The notes: generated from the letters alone by a model not told the origin. Counted from the stretch's first letter, positions 18,278 to 28,891 are shown. The stretch: 64,000 bases of DNA from Pseudorhodoplanes sp. (GCA_032027085.1 JAVSMS010000001.1:3573730-3637729); one strand, 5' to 3'. Numbers and translations are program-made.

Positions 18278-21200
18278 CTATGCGGCTTTCGCCTGCTCCG
18301 CGATGCCGACCAGCTTGCGCAGGATTGCCGCCGTCCCTGTAAGGCGTTCGTCCGGCTGTTCCCAATCGTCGAGGAAAACAACCTTCATGTCAGGGCGGAT
18401 TTTTGCAACCGGCCTCTGATCGTGCACGTAGCGCACCAGACCCTCCGGGTTGGCGAAAGAGTTGTCGCGGAAAGCCAGCACCGCCCCTTTTGGACCGGTA
18501 TCGATCTTCTCGACATTGGCGCGGCGGCAGAGCGCCTTGATCGCCACGATCTGCAAGAGATGCCGGACCTCCTCCGGCATCGGCCCGAAACGGTCGACAA
18601 GCTCTGCTCCGAAGGAGTCGATCTCGCGATCGTCGTCGAGATCGGCCAGTCGGCGATACAATCCGAGGCGCACCGAGAGATCGGCGACATATTCGTCGGG
18701 GATAAGCACCGGTGTGCCGATGGTGATCTGTGGCGACCATTTGTCGGCAACCGGCTCGGTGATGCCGGCCTTCAGGCTTGCCACCGCCTCTTCCAGCATC
18801 TGCTGATAGAGTTCGAATCCGACTTCCTTGATGTGGCCTGACTGCTCGTCGCCGAGGAGATTTCCGGCGCCACGAATATCGAGATCGTGCGAGGCAAGCT
18901 GGAAGCCGGCGCCCAGTGTATCGAGCGATTGCAGCACCTTCAGCCGTTGCTCGGCCTGAGCGGTGATCTTGCGTTCCGGCAACGTGAGCAGCGCATAGGC
19001 ACGAACTTTTGAACGTCCCACCCGGCCGCGCAACTGATAGAGCTGCGCGAGACCGAAGCGGTCGGCGCGATGCACGATCAACGTGTTGGCAGAAGGAATG
19101 TCGAGCCCGGATTCAACGATGGTGGTGGAGAGCAGCACGTCGAACTTTGCGTCGTAGAAGGCCGACATGATGTCTTCCAGTACCGTCGGCGGCATCTGGC
19201 CGTGCGCGACCGCGACCTTGATCTCCGGCACGTTCTTTTCGAGAAATTCCTTGGCGCCGGCCAGGTCCTCGATACGCGGACAGACATAGAAGGATTGCCC
19301 GCCGCGATAGCGTTCGCGCAACAGCGCCTCGCGCACGGTGAGCGGATCGAAGGGCGACACGAAGGTGCGCACCGCAAGGCGATCCACCGGCGGCGAGGCG
19401 ATGATCGAGAGATCGCGCACGCCGGTGAGTGCGAGTTGCAGCGTGCGCGGGATCGGCGTCGCGGTCAGCGTCAGCATGTGCACTTCGGCGCGAAGCTGCT
19501 TTAGCCGTTCCTTGTGGGCCACGCCGAAATGCTGCTCCTCGTCCACGACGACGAGGCCTAGATCCTTGAAATGCACGTTCTTGCCGAGCAGCGCATGCGT
19601 GCCGATCACGATATCGATCTCGCCCGCGGCCATCCCCTTGCGGGTCTCCTTCAGCTCGGCCGCGCTCACAAGGCGTGACGCCTGGCCGATCTTCACCGGA
19701 AAACCGCGGAAGCGCTCGGTGAAGGTCTTGAAATGCTGGCGCGCGAGCAATGTCGTCGGTACCACGACCGCCACCTGCTTGCCGCTCATCACCGCAACAA
19801 AGGCCGCGCGCAGCGCCACCTCGGTCTTGCCGAAGCCGACATCGCCGCAGATCAGGCGATCCATCGGCGTGCCCTTGGTGAGGTCTTCAAGGGTGGCATT
19901 GATCGCGGCAAGCTGATCCTCGGTTTCCTCATAAGGGAAGCCGGCGCAGAATTCCTCGTAGGAGCCGGTTTCGACCGTCAGCTTCGGCGCCGCATGCAGC
20001 TTGCGGGCGGCGGCAATCTTGAGCAGTTCATTCGCCATCTCGCGGATGCGGCTCTTCATCCGCGCCTTGCGCGCCTGCCACGCACCGCCGCCGAGACGGT
20101 CGAGATCGACCTGAGTTTCCTCCGCGCCGTAGCGCGAGAGCAGCTCGATATTCTCCACCGGCAGGAAGAGCTTGTCGCCGCCGGCATAATGCAGCTCGAG
20201 GCAATCGTGCGGCGCACCGGCAGCCTCAACGGTTTTCAGGCCGACAAAGCGGCCGATGCCGTGGTCGACATGCACCACAAGATCGTTGGCCGCCAGACTC
20301 GTCGCCTCGGCAATGAAATTTTCGGCGCGCCGCGAGGCGCGGCGGGAACGGACAAGGCGATCACCCAGGATGTCCTGTTCGCCGATGACAGCCGCATTGT
20401 CGGTCTCGAAACCCGTTTCGAGCCCGAGGACGGCGAGTGCAATCTGCGGCTTCGGCTGGCCCAGCGCCTCCGGCCACGATCTCACATTGATAAGATTGGG
20501 CAAACCATGGTCGCGCAGCACATGGCTCATGCGCTCGCGCGCGCCCTCGCTCCACATCGTCACGATCACACGCTTGCCGTTCGCCTGCAGCGCGTGAATG
20601 TGCCTCGTCACCGCGTCAAACACATTGGCGTTCGGCTCAGCGCGCTCGGCGGCGAAGTTGTGGCCCTGCTTGGTGCCGCAATCGACAACAGCCCCTCCGC
20701 CCTCCGGCACCGCAAACGGCGTCACGCGGACCAGCGAAAAGGCCTCGAGCTTGTCCTTCCATTCCTGTTCGGAAAAATAAAGCCGGTCCGGCGGCAAGGG
20801 TTTGTAGGGCGCACCGCCGGCGGACGCCGGCACGTCCTTGCGTGCGCCGTAATAGTCCGTGATCTGAGCGAAACGCTCATGCGCGGCTTCTTCCGCCAGC
20901 GGTTCGATCGCAACAGGCGATCCAGGCACATAATCGAACAGGGTGTCGAGCCGGTCATGAAACAGCGGCAGCCAATGCTCCATCCCGGGATAGCGGCGGC
21001 CTTCGCTGACGGCTTCGTAGAGCACGTCGCCGGGCTCGGTCGCGCCGAAGGCTGCGACATAGCCGGTGCGGAATTTGCGGATAGTCTCGGTGGTGAGCTG
21101 GAATTCTGCGACCGGCACCAGATTAAGCGCGCGCATGTCGTATTGCGTGCGCTGCGTTTCCGGGTCGAAGGCGCGGATCGTCTCCAGCGTGTCGCCAAAG

Positions 21201-21781
21201 AAATCGAGCCGCACCGGATCATCCATGCCGGGCGGAAACAGGTCGAGGATGCCGCCGCGCACGGCGTATTCGCCCGGCTCGCGCACGGTCGATGCGCGCA
21301 GGTAGCCGTTCAGCTCGAGCCACGCCACGACATGATCCATGCCGAGTACGTTGCCGGGCGCCGCCGACAGGGATTGCCCCGAGACCCGGTCGCGCGGCGG
21401 CACACGCTGCAAAGCGGCGTTCACAGTCGTCAGCAGGATCGAGGCTTTCTCATGCCCGCGTGTTGTGGCGAGCCGCGCCAGCGTCATCATGCGCTGCGCC
21501 ATCACTGCGGCATGCGGCGAAACGCGATCATATGGCAGGCAATCCCAGGCGGGAAATTCCAGCACGGGTATGTCCGGTGCAAAGAAAGACAGCCCGCGTG
21601 CCAGTGCCGCCATGCGTGCCCCGTCGCGGCAGATGACGACCAGACTGACGCCCGCCGCGTTCGGCTTTGCCGCCACCGCCCGCGCCAGATCGGACAGGAC
21701 CAGCCCCTCCGCGCCGTCGGCTACGCCGGACAGGGTCAGCGGCTTGCCAGCGCGCAACAGCTCGCCCGGGGATTTCGCCAT
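18278..21781 (-). CDS. mfd: Transcription-repair coupling factor Mfd
   Basis: SF2 translocase that pushes stalled RNA polymerase off DNA and recruits UvrA for transcription-coupled repair. At 1167 residues it is full length. The UvrB-like N-terminal region spans about 1-350. A CarD/RID RNA-polymerase-binding module begins near DLVVHVDHGIGRFVGL (about 500). The motor has Walker A GDVGFGKTEVA, Walker B VVDEEQHFGV, TATPIPRTLQ and QLRGRVGRS. A TRCF C-terminal domain follows. The start codon overlaps the stop of sdhE by one base on the same strand, so the two are translationally close. Confidence 0.97.
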   Translation of the reverse strand: MAKSPGELLRAGKPLTLSGVADGAEGLVLSDLARAVAAKPNAAGVSLVVICRDGARMAALARGLSFFAPDIPVLEFPAWDCLPYDRVSPHAAVMAQRMMTLARLATTRGHEKASILLTTVNAALQRVPPRDRVSGQSLSAAPGNVLGMDHVVAWLELNGYLRASTVREPGEYAVRGGILDLFPPGMDDPVRLDFFGDTLETIRAFDPETQRTQYDMRALNLVPVAEFQLTTETIRKFRTGYVAAFGATEPGDVLYEAVSEGRRYPGMEHWLPLFHDRLDTLFDYVPGSPVAIEPLAEEAAHERFAQITDYYGARKDVPASAGGAPYKPLPPDRLYFSEQEWKDKLEAFSLVRVTPFAVPEGGGAVVDCGTKQGHNFAAERAEPNANVFDAVTRHIHALQANGKRVIVTMWSEGARERMSHVLRDHGLPNLINVRSWPEALGQPKPQIALAVLGLETGFETDNAAVIGEQDILGDRLVRSRRASRRAENFIAEATSLAANDLVVHVDHGIGRFVGLKTVEAAGAPHDCLELHYAGGDKLFLPVENIELLSRYGAEETQVDLDRLGGGAWQARKARMKSRIREMANELLKIAAARKLHAAPKLTVETGSYEEFCAGFPYEETEDQLAAINATLEDLTKGTPMDRLICGDVGFGKTEVALRAAFVAVMSGKQVAVVVPTTLLARQHFKTFTERFRGFPVKIGQASRLVSAAELKETRKGMAAGEIDIVIGTHALLGKNVHFKDLGLVVVDEEQHFGVAHKERLKQLRAEVHMLTLTATPIPRTLQLALTGVRDLSIIASPPVDRLAVRTFVSPFDPLTVREALLRERYRGGQSFYVCPRIEDLAGAKEFLEKNVPEIKVAVAHGQMPPTVLEDIMSAFYDAKFDVLLSTTIVESGLDIPSANTLIVHRADRFGLAQLYQLRGRVGRSKVRAYALLTLPERKITAQAEQRLKVLQSLDTLGAGFQLASHDLDIRGAGNLLGDEQSGHIKEVGFELYQQMLEEAVASLKAGITEPVADKWSPQITIGTPVLIPDEYVADLSVRLGLYRRLADLDDDREIDSFGAELVDRFGPMPEEVRHLLQIVAIKALCRRANVEKIDTGPKGAVLAFRDNSFANPEGLVRYVHDQRPVAKIRPDMKVVFLDDWEQPDERLTGTAAILRKLVGIAEQAKAA

Positions 21782-22074
21782 CAGCGCAACCCGTCATTGG
21801 CGTTATGGAAAGCGCGCAGCCGCTTCATCACCGTCGTGTCGTAGATCGCCGGAATGTCGATCTCGCCGGTGACCCAGACATAGAGATCATGGTCCGGCAC
21901 CTCGAGCAGGCTTTCATATTGATCCAGCTCGGCGTCCGACATTTCCCCGATATGGGCGTCGGCAAAACGTCCCATGAGCAGGTCGGCTTCCCGGATGCCC
22001 CGGTGCCAGGAGCGGAACAGAAGTCGCCGCCGGCGCGGATCCAGCCCCTCACTCGATCGCGTCGTTCCGGTCAT
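21781..22074 (-). CDS. sdhE: FAD assembly factor SdhE (Sdh5 family)
   Basis: Small protein of about 97 residues that promotes covalent FAD attachment to succinate dehydrogenase SdhA. The signature RSWHRGIREADLLMGRFAD contains the essential RG-x-x-E motif, followed by the acidic DAELDQYESLLEVPDHDLYVW-type stretch. The ATG at 22074 is preferred; the frame is open to 22098. It overlaps mfd by one base, and is divergent from recG with about 110 bp between them. The sdhE-mfd pairing is common in alphaproteobacteria. Confidence 0.9.
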   Translation of the reverse strand: MTGTTRSSEGLDPRRRRLLFRSWHRGIREADLLMGRFADAHIGEMSDAELDQYESLLEVPDHDLYVWVTGEIDIPAIYDTTVMKRLRAFHNANDGLR

Positions 22075-22187
22075 TCGTTCCTTCTCCTGCAACGCCAAAC
22101 GCCCGGACGGGCCGGGCGCGGGTTATATATGCTGCGAGTCTGCGCCTGTCAGCCGCCATGAGTGCATAAACCCCTTCCGAAGCCCGC

Positions 22188-24287
22188 ATGCGCCCATCTT
22201 TGCTCGATCCGTTCTTTGCCGCGATCAGTTCCCTGCCTGGGGTCGGTCCCAAGGTGGAGAAGCTGTACCGCAAGCTGCTCGGGCGCGAGGAGGAGCCGCG
22301 TGTTCTCGATCTATTGTTTCATATGCCGACGGGGGCGATTGACCGCCGCGACCGGCCGAAGCTGCGCGATGTCGAGCCGGGAAAGGTGGTGACTGTCGCT
22401 GTGACGATCGACAGGCATCGCCCGGCGCCGCCGGGCCGCGCGCGTGCGCCGCATCTGGTCTATGCCAGCGACGAGACCGGCGACATCGTTCTCACCTATT
22501 TCCACGCCCGCAAGGATTACCTGGAAAAGCTCCTGCCGGTCGGCGAGACTCGCTACGTCTCCGGCACGGCGGCGCTGTATGACGGGATGCTGCAGATGGT
22601 GCATCCCGACCGCGTCGTCGATGAAAAAGGCCTCGCAGCCCTGCCGATGATCGAGCCGGTCTATCCGCTCACCGAAGGGCTCGGCGGCAACCAAATTCGC
22701 AAGGCGATGGATGGAGCGCTCGCGAAGATTCCGGCGTTGCCGGAATGGCAGGATAAGGCCTGGCTTGCGCGCAACCATTTCCCCTCCCTCAAGGACGCGT
22801 TTCATGCTCTGCATCGTCCGGCCGAACCTGGCGGCGCGTTGCCCGACAGCGCAGCCTGGAAGCGTCTCGCCTATGACGAATTCCTCGCTGGACAATTGGC
22901 GCTTGCGTTGGTGCGCGCCGATCTGAAGAAGCGATCCGGGCGGCCCAGCGCCGGCGATGGACACATTCGAAAGAAGGTTATTGCCGCCCTGCCCTATTCG
23001 CTGACGCTGTCTCAGCGCCGCGCGGTCGATGTCATTGTCGAGGATCTCGGCAAGCCAGAACGCATGTTGCGCATGCTGCAGGGCGACGTCGGCTCCGGCA
23101 AGACCGTCGTGGCGCTGCTCGCAGCGGCAGCAGTGATCGAAGCCGGGCGCCAGGCGGCGCTCATGGCGCCGACCGAAATTCTGGTGCGCCAGCACTTCAA
23201 AACCATTGCGCCGTTCGCGGAGGCCGCCAAACTGCGCATCGCCATCTTGACCGGGCGGGAAAAAGGGCGCGAGCGTGACGAGCTTCTGCAAAAGCTTGAA
23301 GAAGGCGATATCGACCTTCTGCTCGGCACGCATGCCTTGTTTCAGGACGATGTTCTTTTCCGAGATCTGGCGCTGGCGATCGTGGATGAACAGCATCGGT
23401 TCGGCGTGCATCAAAGGCTGGCGCTTGCCCGCAAGGGCAATGCGGTCGATATGCTGGTCATGACCGCGACGCCCATTCCGCGCACCCTGGTGCTGACCTA
23501 TTTCGGCGATATGGATGTATCGGAGCTGCGCGAGAAGCCGGCCGGACGACAACCGATCGATACCCGCACCATCCCGCTCGACCGGCTGCCTGAGGTCATC
23601 GACGCGGTCGGACGCGCGCTGGACGAAGGCAAGCGGGTCTACTGGGTCTGCCCGCTGATCGAAGAGTCCGAGAAAAGCGATCTTGCGGCCGCCGAAGATC
23701 GTTTCGCGGTCCTGAAGCAGCGTTTCGGCGGATTGGCCGATCTGGTCCATGGCCGCATGCGCGGCGCGGACAAGGATGCCGCCATGCAACGCTTCGCAAG
23801 CGGCAAGACCCGGTTAATGGTGGCAACGACGGTGATCGAAGTGGGTGTCGACGTGCCCGAAGCCACGGTCATGGTCATCGAGCATGCCGAGCGCTTCGGC
23901 CTCGCGCAGTTGCATCAGTTGCGCGGCCGCATCGGCCGCGGCAGCGGCCATTCCACATGTCTGCTGCTTTACAAGACGCCGCTCGGTGAAACCGCGAAGG
24001 CGCGCCTCGCCATCATGCGCGAAAGCGAGGATGGCTTCCGAATTGCGGAAGAAGACCTGAAGCTGCGCGGCGAAGGCGACGTGCTCGGCACGCGCCAAAG
24101 CGGCCTGCCGGGCTTTCGCATCGCCCGCATCGAGACCCATGGGGCGCTGCTCACCGCCGCACGCGATGACGCCAATCTGATCCTCAGTCGCGATCCTAAG
24201 CTCGCGAGCGAGCGCGGGAAGACGCTGCTGCATCTCCTCTATCTTTTCGAGCGCGATGAAGCGGTGCGGCTGATCCGGGCCGGCTGA
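22188..24287 (+). CDS. recG: ATP-dependent DNA helicase RecG
   Basis: Junction-specific SF2 helicase that remodels stalled forks and D-loops. At 699 residues it is full length. The N-terminal wedge domain includes GVGPKVEKLYRKLL and an OB-like region. The motor holds Walker A GDVGSGKTVVA, motif II IVDEQHRFGV, TATPIPRTL and QLRGRIGRGS. The carboxy end has the RecG-type EEDLKLRGEGDVLGTRQSG. It is convergent with the DUF805 gene (1-bp gap). Confidence 0.97.
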   Translation: MRPSLLDPFFAAISSLPGVGPKVEKLYRKLLGREEEPRVLDLLFHMPTGAIDRRDRPKLRDVEPGKVVTVAVTIDRHRPAPPGRARAPHLVYASDETGDIVLTYFHARKDYLEKLLPVGETRYVSGTAALYDGMLQMVHPDRVVDEKGLAALPMIEPVYPLTEGLGGNQIRKAMDGALAKIPALPEWQDKAWLARNHFPSLKDAFHALHRPAEPGGALPDSAAWKRLAYDEFLAGQLALALVRADLKKRSGRPSAGDGHIRKKVIAALPYSLTLSQRRAVDVIVEDLGKPERMLRMLQGDVGSGKTVVALLAAAAVIEAGRQAALMAPTEILVRQHFKTIAPFAEAAKLRIAILTGREKGRERDELLQKLEEGDIDLLLGTHALFQDDVLFRDLALAIVDEQHRFGVHQRLALARKGNAVDMLVMTATPIPRTLVLTYFGDMDVSELREKPAGRQPIDTRTIPLDRLPEVIDAVGRALDEGKRVYWVCPLIEESEKSDLAAAEDRFAVLKQRFGGLADLVHGRMRGADKDAAMQRFASGKTRLMVATTVIEVGVDVPEATVMVIEHAERFGLAQLHQLRGRIGRGSGHSTCLLLYKTPLGETAKARLAIMRESEDGFRIAEEDLKLRGEGDVLGTRQSGLPGFRIARIETHGALLTAARDDANLILSRDPKLASERGKTLLHLLYLFERDEAVRLIRAG

Positions 24288-24288
24288 C

Positions 24289-24654
24289 CTACGCGGTCTT
24301 GGGCGCAGGTCCGCCGAACCGGTTGTCGCCCGGCTGGCCGGGCTGGCAATACCAGTAGATCAACAGGATGGTTCCAATGATTGTGAAAGCGATCAACTGC
24401 CACCAGCCGGTCCGATCGATATCATGCAGACGCCGCGCACCCACGGCGAGTGACGGCAGAAGCGTAACGACCGACGCGATGGAATTGAGCGGCGAAATCT
24501 CGTTGCCCGGGAAAATGGCCATGTCGAGGATGGCTGTCGCGGTTCCGAGGATGAAGCAGAACAGCACCCAGTACCAGAATTCCGACCTTACGGCGCGGCC
24601 GGAGAAATTCACGTAGTTCACAAAGCCGGATTTGATCGCATCTATGAAATTCAT
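24289..24654 (-). CDS. DUF805 family membrane protein
   Basis: Small membrane protein of 121 residues with four hydrophobic helices. The DUF805 features are visible: FVNYVNFSGRAVRSEFWYW near the start, a central LAVGARRLHDIDRTGWW, and a short polar tail. The function of the family is unknown. It lies about 32 bp downstream of the DUF502 gene on the same strand and may be cotranscribed with it. Confidence 0.85.
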   Translation of the reverse strand: MNFIDAIKSGFVNYVNFSGRAVRSEFWYWVLFCFILGTATAILDMAIFPGNEISPLNSIASVVTLLPSLAVGARRLHDIDRTGWWQLIAFTIIGTILLIYWYCQPGQPGDNRFGGPAPKTA

Positions 24655-24686
24655 TGGTCAAACCCCGTTGATGAAAATTCACTACG

Positions 24687-25463
24687 CTATTTTGCGGGCT
24701 CCTTCATCTCCTGATTGCGGATCACCTGCGCTGCGCGCGCGGCGGCAGCCATTGCCGAGAGCTTCTGCTGTTCGCCGTTGCCGTTGCTGCCCGGCTGGAT
24801 CATGCCAGCGGACATGATCAACGTCGCCGCAGATTCGACTGCGATGTCGAGCTCGATAATCCGCTTACGCGGCAGATAGAAAAAGAAGCCGGTTGTCGGA
24901 TTGGGCGTGCAGGGCATGAAGACCGAAACATGTTCCTCTTCCCCCGGCAAGCGCGCGGCGACATCGGCGCTCGGCGGCTGCGAAATGAAAACCAGCGACC
25001 ACATGCCGGGCGACGGAAACTCGACAAGGCCGACCTTGCGAAAGCTCGTTCCCGATTTCGAGAACAGCATGGTGAAGATCTGCTTCGCTGTCTTATAGAT
25101 CGGCCGTACGATCGGCATGCGGTCGATCAGATTATCGCCCAGTTGCAGCAGCGTGCGCCCGACCAGATTTGCGGTCAGGAATCCGAGCAGGGTCAACGCA
25201 AAGAACGCAATCACCAACCCTGAGCCTGGGATCTTCCAGGGCAGATAGGTTTCCGGCCGGTAGATTTCCGGGACCAGCGGGCGCACCCAATCATCGACCC
25301 AGGTCACAAAGGCCCAGATCAGCCAAGCCGTCACCGCGACGGGACCGGCAACGATCAGGCCGGTCAGGAAGTAATTGCGGACGCGCCCGCCCAGACTTGT
25401 CGGGTGTTGATCGCTTTCGATGATGTCAGGTGGTGGCGTGCTGGGAGTGTGGTGGTCGCTCAT
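24687..25463 (-). CDS. DUF502 family membrane protein
   Basis: Membrane protein of about 258 residues; the ATG at 25463 (MSDHHTPSTPPPD) is taken as start. Two hydrophobic helices (NYFLTGLIVAGPVAVTAWLIW and GLVIAFFALTLLGFLTANLVG-like) flank a short loop with the family proline-rich PEIYRPETYLPW. A soluble domain follows with PIVRPIYKTAKQIFTML and VEFPSPGMWSLVFIS, both characteristic of DUF502. The function is unknown; relatives are linked to membrane-surface homeostasis in plants (COV proteins) by similarity only. The order is DUF502 then DUF805. Confidence 0.85.
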   Translation of the reverse strand: MSDHHTPSTPPPDIIESDQHPTSLGGRVRNYFLTGLIVAGPVAVTAWLIWAFVTWVDDWVRPLVPEIYRPETYLPWKIPGSGLVIAFFALTLLGFLTANLVGRTLLQLGDNLIDRMPIVRPIYKTAKQIFTMLFSKSGTSFRKVGLVEFPSPGMWSLVFISQPPSADVAARLPGEEEHVSVFMPCTPNPTTGFFFYLPRKRIIELDIAVESAATLIMSAGMIQPGSNGNGEQQKLSAMAAAARAAQVIRNQEMKEPAK

Positions 25464-25561
25464 GGTCTCGTCAATTCGCGGCAAATGCCGCAGGCGGATC
25501 AATATAGCCTATCGGCTGAGACTTGCGACGGAACTATGACCGCCCGGGTTCCGCGGCCGGA

Positions 25562-27388
25562 TTACTCAACCGTGACCGATTTGGCCAGATTGCGGGGCTG
25601 GTCGATATCTGTCCCCAGCGCCACAGCGGTGTAATAGGCAAGTAATTGCACCGGAATGGCATAGACCAGCGGGGTGACCGAAGACGGCATGTCCGGCAGG
25701 ACGATGGTAGTCAGGGAGGGCATGGTCGCCTCGCGCGCCCCCTTGGCGTCGGTCAAAAGGATGATTCGGCCGCCGCGCGCCGCCACTTCCTGCATGTTGG
25801 AGACGGTCTTCTCGAACACGCCGTCATAGGGCGCGATCACGATAACCGGCATGGTTTCGTCGATCAGCGCGATCGGACCATGTTTCAATTCGCCGGCGGC
25901 GTAACCCTCGGCGTGAATGTAGGAGATTTCCTTCAGCTTGAGCGCGCCTTCGAGCGCCAATGGATAGCTCGTGCCGCGGCCAAGATAGAGCACGTCGCTG
26001 CTCTTGCCGAGATCGCGCGACAGCGTCTCGATCTGGTGTTCCAGCAGCAAGGCTTCATTCATGTGCCGCGGGATTTCGATCAGCGCACGTACCAGCTTGC
26101 GCTCATCTTCGGCCGACAGAGCGCCGCGCACGCGGCCCGCAGCGATGGCGAGGCAGGCCAGCACCGACAACTGGCAAGTGAAGGCCTTGGTCGACGCAAC
26201 GCCGATCTCCGGACCGGCCAGCGTCGGCATGATCACGTCGCTGTCGCGCGCGATGGACGAGGACTGCACGTTGACGACCGACAGCACATGCTGGCCCTGC
26301 TGCTTTGCGTAACGCAGCGAGGCGAGCGTGTCGGCGGTCTCGCCCGACTGCGACACGAAGATCGAAAGGTCGCCCTTGCGCAGCGGTGCCTCGCGATAAC
26401 GAAATTCGGAGGCGATATCGATCTCGACCGGGATGCGGGCGTAGCGCTCGAACCAGTATTTGGCAACGAGACCGGCGTAATAAGCGGTGCCGCAGGCGGA
26501 GATCGAGATACGCTCGAGAGATTTGAAATCGAACGGCAGCTTGCCGGGCAACACCACGCACTCGTTGGTCATATCGAGATAATGCGACAATGTATGCGCG
26601 ACGACTTCCGGCTGCTCGTGGATTTCTTTCGCCATGAAATGGCGGTGATTGCCCTTGTCGACGAGGAAGGCCGAGCCTGTCGTCTTGATGAGCTGGCGAT
26701 TCACCTTGCGGCCTTCGGCATCGAAAATCTCGACGCCGCCACGCCGCACCACGGCCCAGTCGCCGTCCTCCAGATAGCTGATCGTGTCGGTGAAGGGGGC
26801 GAGCGCAATCGCATCGGAGCCGAGATACATCTCGCCGTTGCCATGGCCGATGGCGAGCGGCGATCCCTTGCGCGCACCGATCAGCAGATCGTCTTCGCCG
26901 GCAAACACAAAGGCGAGAGCGAAGGCGCCGCGCAAACGCGGCAGCGCCGCCTTCACGGCCTCGACCGGCGAGCGGCCCTTCTTTATTTCTTCGGTGACGA
27001 GATGTGCGACGACCTCAGTGTCTGTCTCCGAGCCGAATGTCGCGCCGCTCTTTTCGAGCTCCTCGCGCAATTCGCGGAAATTCTCGATGATGCCGTTATG
27101 TACGACGGCGAGCCGCTCAGTCGCATGCGGATGCGCGTTGTTTTCAGTCGGCTTGCCGTGCGTCGCCCAGCGCGTGTGGCCGATACCGGCGAGGCCGGTC
27201 AGCGGCTCCTTGCCGAGCCGCGCTTCCAGGTTCTTCAGCTTGCCCTCGGCGCGGCGGCGCTCAAGATGGCCATTCTCGACGGTGGCGACGCCCGCGGAAT
27301 CATACCCGCGATATTCCAACCGCTTCAGCGCATCGACCAATTGGCCGGCGACGGCCTCACGGCCCAAAATTCCGACAATTCCGCACAT
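25562..27388 (-). CDS. glmS: Glutamine-fructose-6-phosphate aminotransferase GlmS
   Basis: Makes glucosamine-6-phosphate from fructose-6-phosphate and glutamine, the committed step to UDP-GlcNAc. It has 608 residues. The mature N-terminal Cys of MCGIVGI is the glutaminase nucleophile, with GHTRWATHG and HNGIIENF following. Two SIS domains carry ISACGTAYYAG and VSQSGETADT, and the C-terminus reads AKSVTVE as expected. It lies directly downstream of glmU on the same strand (117-bp gap), so the two UDP-GlcNAc genes form a unit. No ribozyme or sRNA target was recognised in the spacer. Confidence 0.97.
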   Translation of the reverse strand: MCGIVGILGREAVAGQLVDALKRLEYRGYDSAGVATVENGHLERRRAEGKLKNLEARLGKEPLTGLAGIGHTRWATHGKPTENNAHPHATERLAVVHNGIIENFRELREELEKSGATFGSETDTEVVAHLVTEEIKKGRSPVEAVKAALPRLRGAFALAFVFAGEDDLLIGARKGSPLAIGHGNGEMYLGSDAIALAPFTDTISYLEDGDWAVVRRGGVEIFDAEGRKVNRQLIKTTGSAFLVDKGNHRHFMAKEIHEQPEVVAHTLSHYLDMTNECVVLPGKLPFDFKSLERISISACGTAYYAGLVAKYWFERYARIPVEIDIASEFRYREAPLRKGDLSIFVSQSGETADTLASLRYAKQQGQHVLSVVNVQSSSIARDSDVIMPTLAGPEIGVASTKAFTCQLSVLACLAIAAGRVRGALSAEDERKLVRALIEIPRHMNEALLLEHQIETLSRDLGKSSDVLYLGRGTSYPLALEGALKLKEISYIHAEGYAAGELKHGPIALIDETMPVIVIAPYDGVFEKTVSNMQEVAARGGRIILLTDAKGAREATMPSLTTIVLPDMPSSVTPLVYAIPVQLLAYYTAVALGTDIDQPRNLAKSVTVE

Positions 27389-27505
27389 CGATGGCGTGCC
27401 ACCCTCTCCGTTCCCCGGATCGTCCTTAAAGCCGCCCGTCTCCGGTCACGGAAATCAAAAACCGTTTCGACATGTGACAGGCGGACAATGCCGCCGCCAC
27501 ACTCA

Positions 27506-28891
27506 CTAACGCTGTTCCGACGGCACCCTCTTCTTGCCTGCCGCCTTCAGCTTGCGCAAGCGCTCCGCCCAACCTTCCTTAATGGTCTGCCGCACCCTGC
27601 CCAAAGCCAGGGCATCGGCCGGCACATTGTCGGTTATCACCGAACCAGAACCGATATAGGCGCCGTCGCCGACGGTCACCGGCGCCACAAGCGCCGAATT
27701 CGACCCGACAAAAGCGCCCTTGCCGATCTCGGTCCGGTGCTTTTGTACGCCGTCATAATTGCAGAAGATGGTACCGGCGCCGATATTGGCGTTCTCGCCG
27801 ACGCGACCATCGCCGATATAGGAGAGATGATTGGCCTTGGCGCCATCCTCCATCACCGCTTCCTTCAGTTCGACGAAATTGCCGATCCTGACGCCCTTGC
27901 CGATTTTCGTTCCCGGCCGCAGCCGCGCATAAGGCCCGATGGACGCGCCTGCGCCGACATGTGCGCCGGTCAGGTGCGAGAACGAATGAATGACGGCGTT
28001 GTCGTCGACCGTGACATCCGGACCGAAGACAACATACGGTTCCACCGTCACGTCGCGCCCGAATTTAGTATCGGCTGACAGGAAAACCGTGTCCGGCGCG
28101 ATCATGGTGACGCCGGAATCCAGCGCCGCCTTGCGCAAACGCTGCTGCAGCACGGCCTCGGCTTCGGCAAGTTGCGCCTTGGTGTTAATGCCTCTCACAT
28201 CGTCCTCCTCGACCTCGACCACGGCGGCGCTCAGTCCCATGTCCCCTGCAAGCGATACCGCGTCGGTGAGATAGAATTCCTTCTTGCGGTTGTCGTCCTT
28301 GATGCGCTCCAGGAGCGATAGCGCATGCTTGCCGGAGAAGGCCATCAACCCGCCATTGCAGAGCGTGATCTTGCGTTCTTCTTCACTCGCATCGTTATGT
28401 TCGCGAATGGCGACAAGCTTGCCGCCCTTCAACACCAGCCGCCCGTAGCCGGTCGGATCGGCAGGACGAAACCCGGTCACGGCCACAGCCGCGCCCTGCG
28501 CGATCGGCGCGCGCAGACGCGCCAGATTGTCCGCAGTGACGAGCGGGGTATCCCCGAAGATCACGAGGATATCGTCAGCTCCCTTCGCCAGCGCCTCGCG
28601 TGCGGCCAGCACTGCATGCGCGGTTCCGCGGCGCTCCCTCTGCACCGCGATCGTGGCCTCCGGCACAAGACGCCGGGCTTCGGCTGAGACGGCATCATGA
28701 TCCGGACCGATGACCACCGCGGTGGCGGTCGAACCTGCTGCTTTCACGGCGGTCAGCACATTGGCCAGCAAGGTGCGGCCGCCCACCTGATGCAGCGCTT
28801 TCGGCAATGAGGACCGCATGCGCGTACCCTCGCCGGCAGCGAGGACAATGGCCAGACAGGTCCGGGATGGTTTCGTGGTTTCGGCATTCAT
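27506..28891 (-). CDS. glmU: Bifunctional GlmU (GlcN-1-P acetyltransferase / GlcNAc-1-P uridyltransferase)
   Basis: Catalyses the last two steps to UDP-GlcNAc. It has 461 residues. The N-terminal nucleotidyltransferase domain starts with [19 protein letters not shown], with GDTPLV further on. The C-terminal left-handed beta-helix acetyltransferase shows the hexapeptide pattern and [24 protein letters not shown]-type active-site segments; [13 protein letters not shown] is also typical. glmS follows it on the same strand. Confidence 0.96.
   Translation of the reverse strand: MNAETTKPSRTCLAIVLAAGEGTRMRSSLPKALHQVGGRTLLANVLTAVKAAGSTATAVVIGPDHDAVSAEARRLVPEATIAVQRERRGTAHAVLAAREALAKGADDILVIFGDTPLVTADNLARLRAPIAQGAAVAVTGFRPADPTGYGRLVLKGGKLVAIREHNDASEEERKITLCNGGLMAFSGKHALSLLERIKDDNRKKEFYLTDAVSLAGDMGLSAAVVEVEEDDVRGINTKAQLAEAEAVLQQRLRKAALDSGVTMIAPDTVFLSADTKFGRDVTVEPYVVFGPDVTVDDNAVIHSFSHLTGAHVGAGASIGPYARLRPGTKIGKGVRIGNFVELKEAVMEDGAKANHLSYIGDGRVGENANIGAGTIFCNYDGVQKHRTEIGKGAFVGSNSALVAPVTVGDGAYIGSGSVITDNVPADALALGRVRQTIKEGWAERLRKLKAAGKKRVPSEQR

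Noticed and set aside
19733-21844. 703-codon plus-strand frame over mfd
   Set aside because: It is antisense to certain mfd motifs and has the biased composition of a shadow frame.
25503-25561. glmS regulatory ribozyme or sRNA region
   Set aside because: The glmS 5' side is at 27388, and neither its short spacer nor this 3' spacer shows a recognisable ribozyme core.
25646-28078. 810-codon plus-strand frame over glmS and glmU
   Set aside because: It runs antisense across two certain genes and their spacer; composition is shadow-like and no motif is seen.
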